Shown: positions 7,463 to 16,397, numbered from the stretch's first letter. The stretch is DNA of 64,000 nt from Duganella phyllosphaerae (GCF_001758785.1 NZ_LROM01000131.1:1-64000), one strand, 5' to 3'. Program-made: numbers and translations. Notes: generated by a model not told the origin, from the letters alone.

Positions 7463-8683
7463 TCACGCCAGCGGCCGCACATCGACCGCGTTGCCGTCGG
7501 CATCGAACCGCAGCGCGACCGAGACGTCGGCCAGACCAATGCTGGCCAGTGCGTCGCGCAGGTCGTCCACTTCCACTTCCAGGTCGGCGGTGAGATCGAG
7601 TGGCTTGTCGGCCGTGGCCAGCACCGTGGCGCCAGCGGACAGTTGCACGCGCAGCAGCATTTCGTCGTCGATGTCGGTGGGGGCGATGATGGCCGACAGC
7701 TGGTCCGGCGCGTGGCCGGTCATGGCGCCGTTCATGGTGGCGAGGATTTGCAGGGTGGCGTATTCGGCCACGGCCTGCTCGCGCGCGCCGAAGAACAGGT
7801 CCTGGTACAGGAAGTTGAGCGTCAAGTTGGCATCAACACCGCGGCCACGACCCAGGCAGCGCGCCACCATCGGCGCGAAATCGGCGGTCCATTGCTGATA
7901 GGCGTCGGCCCGTTTGGCGAAATAGGCGTCGGCCGCTTTTTCGCTTTTCGGCACCTGGTAGAACGGGTCGTCGGCGCGCTTCAAGGCAAAGCCGAGCAGG
8001 AAGCGCACTTCCACCGCGCTGTCCTCGAGGCCAAACGCGGTGGCCGTCCAGCCCTGCGCCATGCTTCGTTCCAAAGCAGGAGCAGCGGTGAGTTTTTTCT
8101 CGGTCAGCGAATTGGCTGCCTCGCGCAGCATGGCGTGCAGCTGGCCGTAGCTGATACGTTCGACTTCTTCGAGGTCGTAGGCGTGGCTCACCAGGACCAC
8201 CTTGGCTTTCGGGCTTTCCAGGCCGGCCGTAGTCAGGCTGGCCAGTACGGCGTCGTAGGCGGCGCTGTCCTGGAAATCGAACGCCGGATCGAGGCCGCCC
8301 TGGCTGTGCACGAACACGGGAATCGCAAACGCGTCGATCTCGATGTCGGCCGAGCCTTCGCGGCGCAGCACCAGGTTGGCGGCGCCTTCCTCGATGGCGT
8401 TTTTCAGGTAGCGGTAGCCGTCCACCGATTCGTCGCGCGCCAGTTCCACCGCGCCGTACAGCACCTCGTCCTTGCCTTGCGTGAGCAGGCGGCGCAGCAG
8501 ACGCTGGAACTCGATGGCTTTTTGCGCCAGGTCGGCGCGGGTGGCGGCGGCGACGATGTCGGGATTGGCTTCGCCGTCCGACAGGTCCAGCGCTAGCGCG
8601 CACAGTTCGGTGGTGTTCTGCTCATCCTTGACTTCAGGCGAGGTGGCGGATTTACGGGGGACGGGACGCTTATTCTTGGGCAT
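7463..8683 (-). CDS. DUF2863 family protein
   Basis: Protein of 406 residues with no signal peptide or membrane segment, so probably cytoplasmic. It opens with a basic stretch (MPKNKRPVPRKS), then an alpha-helical region (QKAIEFQRLLRRLLTQGKDE) and mixed alpha/beta sequence. The length and the ISYGQLHAMLREAANSL segment fit the Burkholderiales family DUF2863, whose function is unknown. It lies 15 bases downstream of the HDOD gene in the same direction and is probably cotranscribed with it. The family assignment is from memory of the pattern, not from a search. Confidence 0.65.
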   Translation of the reverse strand: MPKNKRPVPRKSATSPEVKDEQNTTELCALALDLSDGEANPDIVAAATRADLAQKAIEFQRLLRRLLTQGKDEVLYGAVELARDESVDGYRYLKNAIEEGAANLVLRREGSADIEIDAFAIPVFVHSQGGLDPAFDFQDSAAYDAVLASLTTAGLESPKAKVVLVSHAYDLEEVERISYGQLHAMLREAANSLTEKKLTAAPALERSMAQGWTATAFGLEDSAVEVRFLLGFALKRADDPFYQVPKSEKAADAYFAKRADAYQQWTADFAPMVARCLGRGRGVDANLTLNFLYQDLFFGAREQAVAEYATLQILATMNGAMTGHAPDQLSAIIAPTDIDDEMLLRVQLSAGATVLATADKPLDLTADLEVEVDDLRDALASIGLADVSVALRFDADGNAVDVRPLA

Positions 8684-8698
8684 GCGGATGGGGGATCT

Positions 8699-9571
8699 TT
8701 ATCGTTCGTTGTGAAAGGCTTCGTGCAGCTCGTCGAGCAGGTCGGCCACTTCGTCCTCGGTCAGACCAAGGTGCTGGCAGGCCAGTTCGCCGCCTTTTTC
8801 CCACTCGTGGGACAGGGTGCGGCCGAAGAAGCGCTCGATGCCTTTTTCGGCCAGCAGGGTCAGCGCCACCAGCGAGCGCACGGCGTCGTCGGTGGCGGGG
8901 TCGTCGAGCACGCGGTAGTCGTGGTGCAGCAGGATCGCCCACGAGACGTCGGGCGACAGGCCCCAGTTGCGCGCCAGCAGGCAGCCGATGGCCGCGTGGT
9001 TGGTGCTGAAGCGCTCGTCCTCGATCTCGGTGAAGCGGCGGCGCGGTTCGTCGCAGGCGTCGTCGTAGGTGGCGGCGTAGTCGGCAAAGCGGTCCATCAG
9101 CAGCGGCACGCCGATGTCGCAGAACAGGCCGAACGTGTGGGCGATGTCGGCGGGGGCGATGCGCAAGCGGCGCGAAGTGAACATCAGCGCCTGCGCGCGC
9201 CGCATCGAGATTTCCCAGAACGCGCTCAGGTCCGCGCCCTGGCCGTCGATGGCGCGCCGCGCCAGCAAGCCGGTGAGGGTGGACGCGCACAGGTCCAGGC
9301 CCAGGAAATTGATGGCCTGTTCGACCGACTTGGCCTTGCGGGCGGCGCCGAAGAAGGGCGAATTGGCCAATTTCAGCAGGGCGCCCGACATGCCGACGTC
9401 GTTGCCGATGATGCGGGCAATCGTGCGCGGCGAGGGATCGGCCTTGGCCAGTTCGCGTTGCAGGTCCACGAGCAAGCTCGGCCGTGGCGGAATGCGGATG
9501 GAGCGCATCAGCGCTTCTTCCACCGCGTTTTCTGCTGGCATAGGCACTGCTCGGGCTGCAACTGTGGTCAT
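8699..9571 (-). CDS. HDOD domain signalling protein
   Basis: Protein of 290 residues after choosing the ATG that opens MTTVAARAVPMPAENAVEEA; the longer open frame upstream has no support. The HDOD domain spans about residues 25-225: IPPRPSLLVDLQRELAKADP, IIGNDVGMSGALLKLANSPFF and AINFLGLDLCASTL are its hallmark segments. HDOD proteins are catalytically dead relatives of HD-GYP phosphodiesterases and act in c-di-GMP-linked or other regulatory networks. Here the domain stands alone, without an attached GGDEF, EAL or receiver module. It is upstream of and close to the DUF2863 gene. Confidence 0.88.
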   Translation of the reverse strand: MTTVAARAVPMPAENAVEEALMRSIRIPPRPSLLVDLQRELAKADPSPRTIARIIGNDVGMSGALLKLANSPFFGAARKAKSVEQAINFLGLDLCASTLTGLLARRAIDGQGADLSAFWEISMRRAQALMFTSRRLRIAPADIAHTFGLFCDIGVPLLMDRFADYAATYDDACDEPRRRFTEIEDERFSTNHAAIGCLLARNWGLSPDVSWAILLHHDYRVLDDPATDDAVRSLVALTLLAEKGIERFFGRTLSHEWEKGGELACQHLGLTEDEVADLLDELHEAFHNER

Positions 9572-9771
9572 GGTGCGGGATCGTCGGAATGGGTGGGCGG
9601 CGCAAAAGCGGCACATGCGTACCCGTCATTATCACCGCAAGCGCTGGCAGCTTGCGCGATTTTCTGGCTTTTTTATTGCTTCTTGAACATATTTCGTCCG
9701 CTATTTGCATCGCGGCCGCACGTTTGATAACGTTTTGTCAGTTTTTTTGTGGCTTCCTTTACAATCTGGCC

Positions 9772-10347
9772 ATGAGCAAAATCATTGCCGGAATTGATTT
9801 CGAAGCGCCGTCGCATGTCGTCGCGCGCCAGTTGATCGGCGTCACCGTGCTGGTGAACGGCGTGGGCGGGCGCATTGTCGAGACCGAGGCCTACGACCGC
9901 GAGGAACCGGCCTCGCACTGCTATATCGGCGAGACGCCGCGCAATTTTTCCATGTTTGGCCCGCCGGGCCGCAGCTATGTGTACCGCTCGCACGGCATCC
10001 ACTGGTGCCTCAATTTCGTCTGCCGCGAGAATGGCCACGGCGCCGGGGTGCTGCTGCGCGCCATCGAACCGCTGGTGGGGCTCGAGCAGATGCGAGCCAG
10101 GCGCGGCCTGGACGACGAGCGCCTGCTGTGCTCTGGCCCGGGCCGTTTGTGCCAGGCGCTGGGCGTCACCCGTGCCGACAACAACCTGCCGCTCGACGGC
10201 CTGCCGTTTCAGGTGAGCGCGCCGGACCCCGCTACCGTCATCGAGGTACTAGCCGGCCCGCGCATCGGCATTTCGAAAGCCGTGGAGCTGCCGTGGCGCT
10301 TTGGCCTGGCGGGCTCGCGCTTTCTGAGCAAGCCGTTCCGCCAGTGA
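9772..10347 (+). CDS. mpg: 3-methyladenine DNA glycosylase (AAG/MPG family)
   Basis: Protein of 191 residues, typical for bacterial AAG-type enzymes. It removes alkylated and deaminated purines from DNA. Recognisable blocks are VARQLIGVTVLVNGVGGR, the active-site ETEAY segment with the catalytic Glu (near residue 40), SMFGPPGRSYVYRSHGIHWC and GVLLRAIEPL. The ATG start is preferred over a much longer upstream open frame that lacks homology. It is divergent from the HDOD gene. Its last 99 bases overlap, on the opposite strand, the end of the chemoreceptor gene. Confidence 0.92.
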   Translation: MSKIIAGIDFEAPSHVVARQLIGVTVLVNGVGGRIVETEAYDREEPASHCYIGETPRNFSMFGPPGRSYVYRSHGIHWCLNFVCRENGHGAGVLLRAIEPLVGLEQMRARRGLDDERLLCSGPGRLCQALGVTRADNNLPLDGLPFQVSAPDPATVIEVLAGPRIGISKAVELPWRFGLAGSRFLSKPFRQ

Positions 10348-11946
10348 CGGCGGCGCCGCTGCCACCAATTCCGCCACCGCCACGTCGGTAGCGTCAGCGC
10401 CGCCCAGCTGGAACACCGACACCGCCTGCGACAGGTGCACCGCCTGCTCCTGCAGGCTCTCGGCCGCTGCCGCCGCCTGTTCCACCAGCGCCGCGTTCTG
10501 CTGGGTGACGTCGTCCATCTGGCCTACCGCCTGGTTCACTTCCGCGATGCCCTGCGCCTGTTCCGCGCTGGCCGCGCTGATGCGGGCGATGATGTCGTTG
10601 ACCTGCTGCACCGACGCGACGATATCGACCATCCGCTCGCCGGCCTGGTGCACCGAGGCGCTGCCGCTGTCGATGGTGGCCACCGACGCCGAGATCAGCG
10701 CGTTGATCTCCTTGGCCGCCGCCGCCGAGCGCTGCGCCAGCGTGCGCACTTCCGACGCCACCACTGCAAAACCGCGCCCCTGTTCACCGGCGCGCGCCGC
10801 TTCCACGGCCGCGTTCAGGGCCAGGATATTGGTCTGGAACGAAATGCCGTCGATCACGCTGATGATGTCGACGATCTGGCGCGAGCTGGCGCGGATGGTG
10901 GCCATGGTCTGCACCGCCTGCTGCACGGCGGCGCCGCCGCGCTGCGCCATGTCGGAAGCGCCCGCCGCCAGCTGGCACGCTTCGCGCGCGTTGGTGGCGG
11001 TCTGCTGTACCGCTTGGGTCAGGCTGTCCATGGCGCTGGCGGTTTGTTCGAGCGAACTGGCCTGCATTTCGGTGCGGGTGGACAGGTCCTGGTTGCCGCT
11101 GGCGATTTCGTGGGCGGCCGTGTCGATCGAACGCACCGCGCCGAGGATGGTGGAAATGGTGCGGGTCAGATTGCCCATGCTCTGGTCGAGCAGGCGCGCG
11201 GTGTCGGCGATTTCATCGCGGCCCAGGTTGGCGCGGCCGGCGCCCAGGCGGCCCTCGGCCAATGCGATCACCACCTCGCCGATGCCGCGGATATCGCGCA
11301 GCATGGCGCGCCGCACCGCCATCGTCACGCCCAGCGACAGCGCGATCGACAGCAGCACCAGCACCGCCATCGCGGTGGTCAGCGCGTGGAAGTCGGCGCT
11401 GGCGCGCGCGTGGGCTTTTTCGCTCAGGCTTTTTTCGAGCTGCGACAACTGCGCCAGCTGGTCGTTGAGCACCAGGAACTGCTTTTCCGCGCGGGCCATG
11501 GCGTTGGTGGCGATGCTTTGGTCCATCTGCGCCATGTCCATGGTTTCCAGTACCGCCTTGCGGTACTCGGCCAGCGCCTTCAGCGATTGCTCGACGTAGC
11601 GCCGCTCGTCGCCCTGGGTGGCGGCGGCAGCCAGGCGCCGCAGCTGGTCTTCGATGCCGGCGTGGCGGGTCTTGATCTGCAGGCCCAGGTCATCGAGGCG
11701 GCTCTGGGCGAAGCTGCCGTTTACCCACGCCAGCAACTGGTAGATGTGGGCATGGGCATAGCGCGCCTCGCCGGCCACGTCGGCCGTGGTTTTCAGGCGC
11801 GCGGCGCGCACCTGCACCAGGTTTTCCAGCGAGGCGTTCTGGCGCACCATGCCGATCGACGCGGCGCCTGCCGTGACGATCAGCAGTACCAGCACCAGGC
11901 CGGGCGCAAGCAGCAGTTTGGGGCCGATCCGTAATTTTTTCAGCAT
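10249..11946 (-). CDS. methyl-accepting chemotaxis protein
   Basis: Protein of 565 residues with transmembrane helices at about 10-30 and 188-210 bracketing a periplasmic helical-bundle ligand region, a HAMP segment, and a long signalling coiled coil. The hairpin tip shows the conserved QTNILALNAAVEAARAGE (near residues 355-375) that contacts CheA and CheW. Tar-like glutamine/glutamate methylation patches flank it. The protein ends in a basic tail (SLAERLAQKARARQAKAPRQ) encoded in the stretch shared with mpg. It follows the soluble Cache-domain gene by 24 bases, so the two are likely one transcriptional unit and may work together in sensing. Confidence 0.95.
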   Translation of the reverse strand: MLKKLRIGPKLLLAPGLVLVLLIVTAGAASIGMVRQNASLENLVQVRAARLKTTADVAGEARYAHAHIYQLLAWVNGSFAQSRLDDLGLQIKTRHAGIEDQLRRLAAAATQGDERRYVEQSLKALAEYRKAVLETMDMAQMDQSIATNAMARAEKQFLVLNDQLAQLSQLEKSLSEKAHARASADFHALTTAMAVLVLLSIALSLGVTMAVRRAMLRDIRGIGEVVIALAEGRLGAGRANLGRDEIADTARLLDQSMGNLTRTISTILGAVRSIDTAAHEIASGNQDLSTRTEMQASSLEQTASAMDSLTQAVQQTATNAREACQLAAGASDMAQRGGAAVQQAVQTMATIRASSRQIVDIISVIDGISFQTNILALNAAVEAARAGEQGRGFAVVASEVRTLAQRSAAAAKEINALISASVATIDSGSASVHQAGERMVDIVASVQQVNDIIARISAASAEQAQGIAEVNQAVGQMDDVTQQNAALVEQAAAAAESLQEQAVHLSQAVSVFQLGGADATDVAVAELVAAAPPSLAERLAQKARARQAKAPRQLHGFRNADARAG

Positions 11947-11970
11947 GGCGCTCTCCGGTCTGGGATGGGG

Positions 11971-12438
11971 TCACTTCTTGTAAATGCCGGCTTCGAGCAC
12001 GACGTCGCCCACGCGCAGGATGTAGGTGGTCTTCGGTTCGAGCTTGCCGGTGGCGGGATTCTTGTACTGGTAATCGACCCAGCCGCTGCCTTTTTTGGCG
12101 GCGAGATCGATGATCTCGCGCCGGTATTTTTTACCGCTGGCGTCCGGCACGTCGGTGAGATCCTTGCCGACGATGGACGGGTTGACCGGGTGCGCCAGCA
12201 CGATGCCCGTGTTCAGGTCGCGGATGTCCACGTACAGCGATCCCTGGATGAAGCTCGGGTCCCTGGCGGCCACCTTGCGGATCATCTCGTCCTTGCCGTG
12301 AGCCTTGATGAAGGCGGCGCCGCGTTCGGCCATGGCGATGGCGTCTTTTTCGGTCGGCTCGGCAGCGTGCACCGGCAGGGCGTAGAACGACAGCATGGCG
12401 GCAGCGGTAAAGGTGGCCAGCACGGGTAGCAGTTTCAT
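11971..12438 (-). CDS. periplasmic single Cache domain protein
   Basis: Protein of 155 residues with a signal peptide (MKLLPVLATFTAAAMLSF, cleavage probably after VHAA). The rest is a Cache-type sensor domain: KDEMIRKVAARDPSFIQGSLYVDIRD, GIVLAHPVNPSIVGKDL, DASGKKYRREIIDLAAKKGSGWVDYQY. Cache domains normally form the extracytoplasmic part of chemoreceptors and kinases; here the domain is free. AAGGAA stands seven bases upstream of the chosen ATG. It is directly upstream of the chemoreceptor gene, which suggests that it delivers ligand information to that receptor; this is inference. Confidence 0.85.
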   Translation of the reverse strand: MKLLPVLATFTAAAMLSFYALPVHAAEPTEKDAIAMAERGAAFIKAHGKDEMIRKVAARDPSFIQGSLYVDIRDLNTGIVLAHPVNPSIVGKDLTDVPDASGKKYRREIIDLAAKKGSGWVDYQYKNPATGKLEPKTTYILRVGDVVLEAGIYKK

Positions 12439-12674
12439 GGCGAATTTCCTTATGGGAAAGAGTGGAGGGAGAGGTGAACTGTACCGGCGCGGAGCTGCCA
12501 TCAAATTGCGATGCCGCAAGTTATAGCCGTAAGGAAAGTCCGGCTGTCGCAGTATCGTCACTTGCCTCAAGACCTCAAAACTTTCCAAGGATCACTTGAT
12601 TAATGGCAATTTACTGCGCGCATGGCCGCCCTAGCATCGAGTTTTCGCCCTTCCACTGCCACAGGAATCCAGCC

Positions 12675-14066
12675 ATGACTACCAACGCTCCCGCCAAGTT
12701 CAAGCCGTACACCCGACAGACCATCAGCAACGCGCGCCAATGGGACTGGCTCGCGCCCGATTTGCAGGAAGCCGTGCAGGTGGTGTCGCACGTGCTGCCA
12801 TTTCGCACCAACGAATACGTGCTCGACCAGCTGATCGACTGGAACAACATTCCCGACGATCCGATTTACCGGCTGGTGTTCCCGCACCGCGACATGCTTG
12901 CGCCCAACGACTACGCCCGGCTGCGCGAACTGGTGCTGGGCAATGCCAACCCGGCGGCGCTGGCCGCGCTGGTGCGCAAGCTGCGCCTGCAAATGAATCC
13001 GCACCCGGCCGGGCAGATGACGCACAACGTGCCGCACCTGGAGGGCGTGCCGCTGCGCGGCTTGCAGCACAAGTACCAGGAGACCGTGCTGTTCTTCCCC
13101 AGCGCCGGCCAGACCTGCCACGCCTATTGCACATTCTGCTTCCGCTGGCCGCAGTTCGTCGGCATGGACGACCTGAAATTCGACGCGCGCGAATCGACCG
13201 GCCTGGCCGCCTACCTGAAAACCCAGCCGCACATGACCGATGTGCTGATCACCGGCGGCGACCCGCTGGTGATGAATACCCGTTCGCTCGAAGCGATCAT
13301 CGAACCGCTGCTGGCGCCCGAGCTGGCGCACATCCAGAACATCCGCATCGGCACCAAGTCGGTGGCGTATTGGCCGCAGCGTTTCGTCAGCGACCGCGAT
13401 GCCGACGACTTGCTGCGCCTGTTCGAGCGGGTGGTCGCCGCCGGCGAGAACATGGCCATCATGGGCCACTATAACCACGCGGTGGAACTGCGCCAGGAGA
13501 TCGCCCAGCAGGCAGTCAAGCGCATCGTCGGCACCGGCGCCACCTTGCGCATGCAGGGACCGCTGATCCGCCACATCAACGAAGACCCGAAAAGCTGGGC
13601 CGAGCTGTGGCAGACCGGCGTGCGCCTGGGCGCTATTCCGTACTACATGTTCGTCGAGCGCGACACCGGTCCGCACGACTACTTCCAGCTGCCCCTGGTG
13701 CGCGCGCACGAGATTTTCCAGGCCGCGTACCAGATGGTGTCTGGCCTGGCGCGCACCGTGCGCGGACCGTCGATGAGCGCCTTCCCCGGCAAGGTGGTGA
13801 TCGACGGCGTGGTCACCATCGGCGGCGAAAAAGTGTTTGCGCTGCAGTTCCTGCAAGCGCGCAATCCGGACTGGGTGCGGCGGCCGTTTTACGCCAGGTT
13901 CGATGCGCAGGCGACGTGGCTCGATGAACTCAAGCCGGCCTTCGGCCAGGACAAATTCTTCTTCGAGGAAGCGGGCGGCAGCCGCAGCGAGCATGGTCAT
14001 GGCCACGCACTGGCCGGCGAGCGCAAGGTGATCCAGCTGGTGACCGCCGGCAGCCGCGCAGCATAA
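12675..14066 (+). CDS. KamA family radical SAM protein (lysine 2,3-aminomutase-like)
   Basis: Protein of 463 residues. The [4Fe-4S]/SAM motif CxxxCxxC is at residues 148-155 (CHAYCTFCF). VLITGGDPLVMNTRSLE is the GGDP segment of the family, and SAFPGKVVIDG near residue 375 offers the candidate PLP-binding Lys, although the Gly-rich PGGGGK form of clostridial KamA is not present. Family members interconvert alpha- and beta-lysine or modify EF-P (EpmB); the length and context favour a KamA-like enzyme of unknown substrate. The ATG follows AGGAATCC. The MFS gene begins five bases after its stop, so a product exporter or substrate importer is suggested. Confidence 0.85.
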   Translation: MTTNAPAKFKPYTRQTISNARQWDWLAPDLQEAVQVVSHVLPFRTNEYVLDQLIDWNNIPDDPIYRLVFPHRDMLAPNDYARLRELVLGNANPAALAALVRKLRLQMNPHPAGQMTHNVPHLEGVPLRGLQHKYQETVLFFPSAGQTCHAYCTFCFRWPQFVGMDDLKFDARESTGLAAYLKTQPHMTDVLITGGDPLVMNTRSLEAIIEPLLAPELAHIQNIRIGTKSVAYWPQRFVSDRDADDLLRLFERVVAAGENMAIMGHYNHAVELRQEIAQQAVKRIVGTGATLRMQGPLIRHINEDPKSWAELWQTGVRLGAIPYYMFVERDTGPHDYFQLPLVRAHEIFQAAYQMVSGLARTVRGPSMSAFPGKVVIDGVVTIGGEKVFALQFLQARNPDWVRRPFYARFDAQATWLDELKPAFGQDKFFFEEAGGSRSEHGHGHALAGERKVIQLVTAGSRAA

Positions 14067-14071
14067 CCACC

Positions 14072-15406
14072 ATGCGCGACGCCGACCGCCACAAGGGCGA
14101 CGCCAACCACGCCGGGCGCGGCGTACCGCCGCCGGCCGCCACCGCGCCGGCCCTGTCGCGGCGCATGGTGTTCCTGACGGTGTTCCTGCCGTTCGCGCTG
14201 GGCCACTACCTGTCCCAGCTGATGCGGATGATCAACGCCACGCTGGCGCCGGACCTGACCGCCGCGCTGGCGCTCACGCCCGGCCAGCTGGGCCTGCTCA
14301 CCAGCGCGTTCTTCTTTGCCTTCGCGCTGGCGCAGTTGCCGGTGGGCGTGGCGCTCGACCGCTGGGGGCCGGCGCTGGTGCAGTTGCCGATGCTGGTCAT
14401 CGCGGCGCTGGGCACGCTGGCCTTTGCGGGTGGGCGCGATTTTGCCCAGCTGCTGGTGGCGCGCGCGGTGATCGGCTTCGGCGTGGGCGGCTGCTTCATG
14501 GCGGCGGTCAAGGCGCTGTCGACCTGGATCACGCCGGCGCGGCTGCCGTCGGTGCAGGGCTACCTGATCGCCGCCGGCGGCCTGGGTGCGGCGTCAGCCA
14601 CGCTGCCGGTACGCATCGCGCTCGAGCACGTGGACTGGCGCAGCCTGTTCATCGCGCTGGCGTCGGCGCTGATGTTTACCGCCGTGCTGATCCGGCTGCT
14701 GGCGCCACCGCAGGCGGCCGTCGTGCAGCGCCAGCCGCTGCGCGCGGCCATGGCCGAGATATGCCGCCACCCGTCGTTTCGCGAGGCGGCGCAACTGGTG
14801 CTGGTGCCGCACATGGTGTTCTTCGGCATCCAGGGCCTGTGGCTCGGCCGCTGGCTCGGCGACGTGGCCGGCTACTCCGAAGACCAGGTCAGCTGGCTGC
14901 TGTACGTGGGCATGGGCGCAGTGATCGTCGGGGCGATCGTGGTGGGCATGATCACCGAGTGGGCAGGAAAGCGCGGCGTGCGGCCGGTGCGGGTGGCCGC
15001 TGCCGGCGTGGCGCTGTTCATCATCGTGCAGGCCGGTTTCGTGTGCGGCTGGCGACCCGGCTACGCGGTGCTGGCGGTGCTGTTCACCCTGGTGGGTACG
15101 GTCACCGGCATCGAGTACACGATGGTCGCGCAAGGCTTGCCGGGCCGGCTGACCGGGCGCGCGACCACCTGCCTGAACCTGCTGATTTTTCTGGGCGCGT
15201 TCGCGGTGCAGGCCGGCTTCGGGCTGGTGCTCGATGGCTGGCAGCCGAACCTGCGCGGGCAGTATCCGGCGCAGGCTTACCAGGCGGGCTTTGCGTTGCT
15301 GATTGCGCTGCAGGCGCCGGGACTGGCCTGGTACGGTTGGCGGCGCTGGAGGCGTCCGGCGCCTTCCGGTAGAATGGACCATCACCCGGCCACCAGCACC
15401 AGATAA
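14072..15406 (+). CDS. MFS transporter
   Basis: Inner-membrane protein of 444 residues with about twelve hydrophobic segments. The signature loop between helices 2 and 3 reads GVALDRWGP, and RAVIGFGVGGCFMAAVKAL resembles the fourth helix of nitrate/nitrite- and sugar-phosphate-type permeases. A polar N-terminal extension of about 30 residues precedes the first helix. It starts five bases after the KamA-like gene and four bases before the oxygenase gene, so three genes form a tight operon. The substrate is unknown; a lysine-derived compound is a reasonable guess. Confidence 0.9.
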   Translation: MRDADRHKGDANHAGRGVPPPAATAPALSRRMVFLTVFLPFALGHYLSQLMRMINATLAPDLTAALALTPGQLGLLTSAFFFAFALAQLPVGVALDRWGPALVQLPMLVIAALGTLAFAGGRDFAQLLVARAVIGFGVGGCFMAAVKALSTWITPARLPSVQGYLIAAGGLGAASATLPVRIALEHVDWRSLFIALASALMFTAVLIRLLAPPQAAVVQRQPLRAAMAEICRHPSFREAAQLVLVPHMVFFGIQGLWLGRWLGDVAGYSEDQVSWLLYVGMGAVIVGAIVVGMITEWAGKRGVRPVRVAAAGVALFIIVQAGFVCGWRPGYAVLAVLFTLVGTVTGIEYTMVAQGLPGRLTGRATTCLNLLIFLGAFAVQAGFGLVLDGWQPNLRGQYPAQAYQAGFALLIALQAPGLAWYGWRRWRRPAPSGRMDHHPATSTR

Positions 15407-15410
15407 TCCC

Positions 15411-16301
15411 ATGCCCGACGCTTTCGCCACTGCTGCCGTGCTCGCCTCGCTGCCACCGTCGTGGCAGGACTGGATCGCCGCCAACCTGGCGCGTGGCTGC
15501 AGCCCGCTCGACATGGCCAACAGCATGGCCCGCTCCGGCCAGTACACCATGGAGGTGGCGCGCGCCGCGCTCGCCGAGGCGGTGCGCCAGCGTGGTGGTG
15601 CAGACGCCGGCGCCAGCATTTTCACGCCGGCCCAGGTGATGCCGTTCATCGACACCACGCGCAACAAGATCGTGGTGGACCAGCGCGAAGTCGAGATCCT
15701 GTTCGTGCTCAAGAGCCCGCAGGTGATCTTGCTCGGCAACGTACTGGGCAGCGAAGAATGCGACGCCATCGTCGCGCATTGCGAGTCCGGCTCCAGCAGC
15801 GGCTATTCGCGCTCCACCGTCACCGGCGCCGACGACGGCTCGAGCGTGGTGCACGAGGGCCGCACCAGCGAGATGGCGTTTATTGAACGCGGCGAGGTTG
15901 ATATCGCCGAGCGCATCGAACGGCGCCTGGCCGCGCTGGCGCATTGGCCGGCCGAATGCGGTGAGCCGTTCCAGCTGCAAAAATATGCGAGCACGCAGGA
16001 ATACCGGCCCCACTACGACTGGCTCGACCCCGACACCACCGGCCACCGCAGCCACCTGGCGCGCGGTGGTCAGCGCCTGGCCACCTTCATTCTGTACCTG
16101 ACCGAGGTGGAGCAGGGCGGCGGCACCATCTTCCCCGGCCTGGGCCTCGAGGTGTATCCCAAAAAGGGCAGCGCGCTGTGGTTTCTCAACACCGACAGCA
16201 ACCACCAGCCCGACCGCCAGACCCTGCACGGCGGTGCGCCGGTGGTCACCGGCACCAAGATCATCGCCAACAAATGGCTGCGGCAGGAGCGTTACGGCTG
16301 A
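15411..16301 (+). CDS. 2-oxoglutarate/Fe(II) oxygenase, prolyl 4-hydroxylase-like
   Basis: Protein of 296 residues. The C-terminal half is a P4H alpha-subunit-type double-stranded beta-helix: iron ligands His201 and Asp203 in HYDWLDPD, distal His273 in TLHGGAPV and 2-oxoglutarate-binding Lys283 in GTKIIANKW. ILYLTEVEQGGGTIFP is the conserved central strand. The N-terminal 70 residues form a helical region with no recognised fold. Such bacterial enzymes hydroxylate prolines or free amino acids. Third gene of the KamA-MFS operon (four-base gap), so action on a small amino-acid derivative is possible. The stop codon is followed eight bases later by a palindromic repeat. Confidence 0.9.
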   Translation: MPDAFATAAVLASLPPSWQDWIAANLARGCSPLDMANSMARSGQYTMEVARAALAEAVRQRGGADAGASIFTPAQVMPFIDTTRNKIVVDQREVEILFVLKSPQVILLGNVLGSEECDAIVAHCESGSSSGYSRSTVTGADDGSSVVHEGRTSEMAFIERGEVDIAERIERRLAALAHWPAECGEPFQLQKYASTQEYRPHYDWLDPDTTGHRSHLARGGQRLATFILYLTEVEQGGGTIFPGLGLEVYPKKGSALWFLNTDSNHQPDRQTLHGGAPVVTGTKIIANKWLRQERYG

Positions 16302-16308
16302 GGCAAGG

Positions 16309-16354
16309 GGGGCCGAAGAACCGTAGCGGGCTGCGCAGTAGGTTGTCCGGCCCC
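16309..16354. repeat. short palindromic repeat related to the 121-bp element
   Basis: GGGGCCGAAGAACC (16309-16322) pairs with GGTTGTCCGGCCCC (16341-16354) with two mismatches. Next to the arms are GTAGCG and TGCGCAGTA, the same bases that flank the arms of the 121-bp copies at 20606 and 40284. The arms differ in sequence but keep complementarity, as expected for a structure under selection. It lies eight bases after the oxygenase stop. Confidence 0.65.
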
Positions 16355-16397
16355 ACGGCGTTACAATGCCAAGTCCTGTACCGATTGAAAGTGAACC

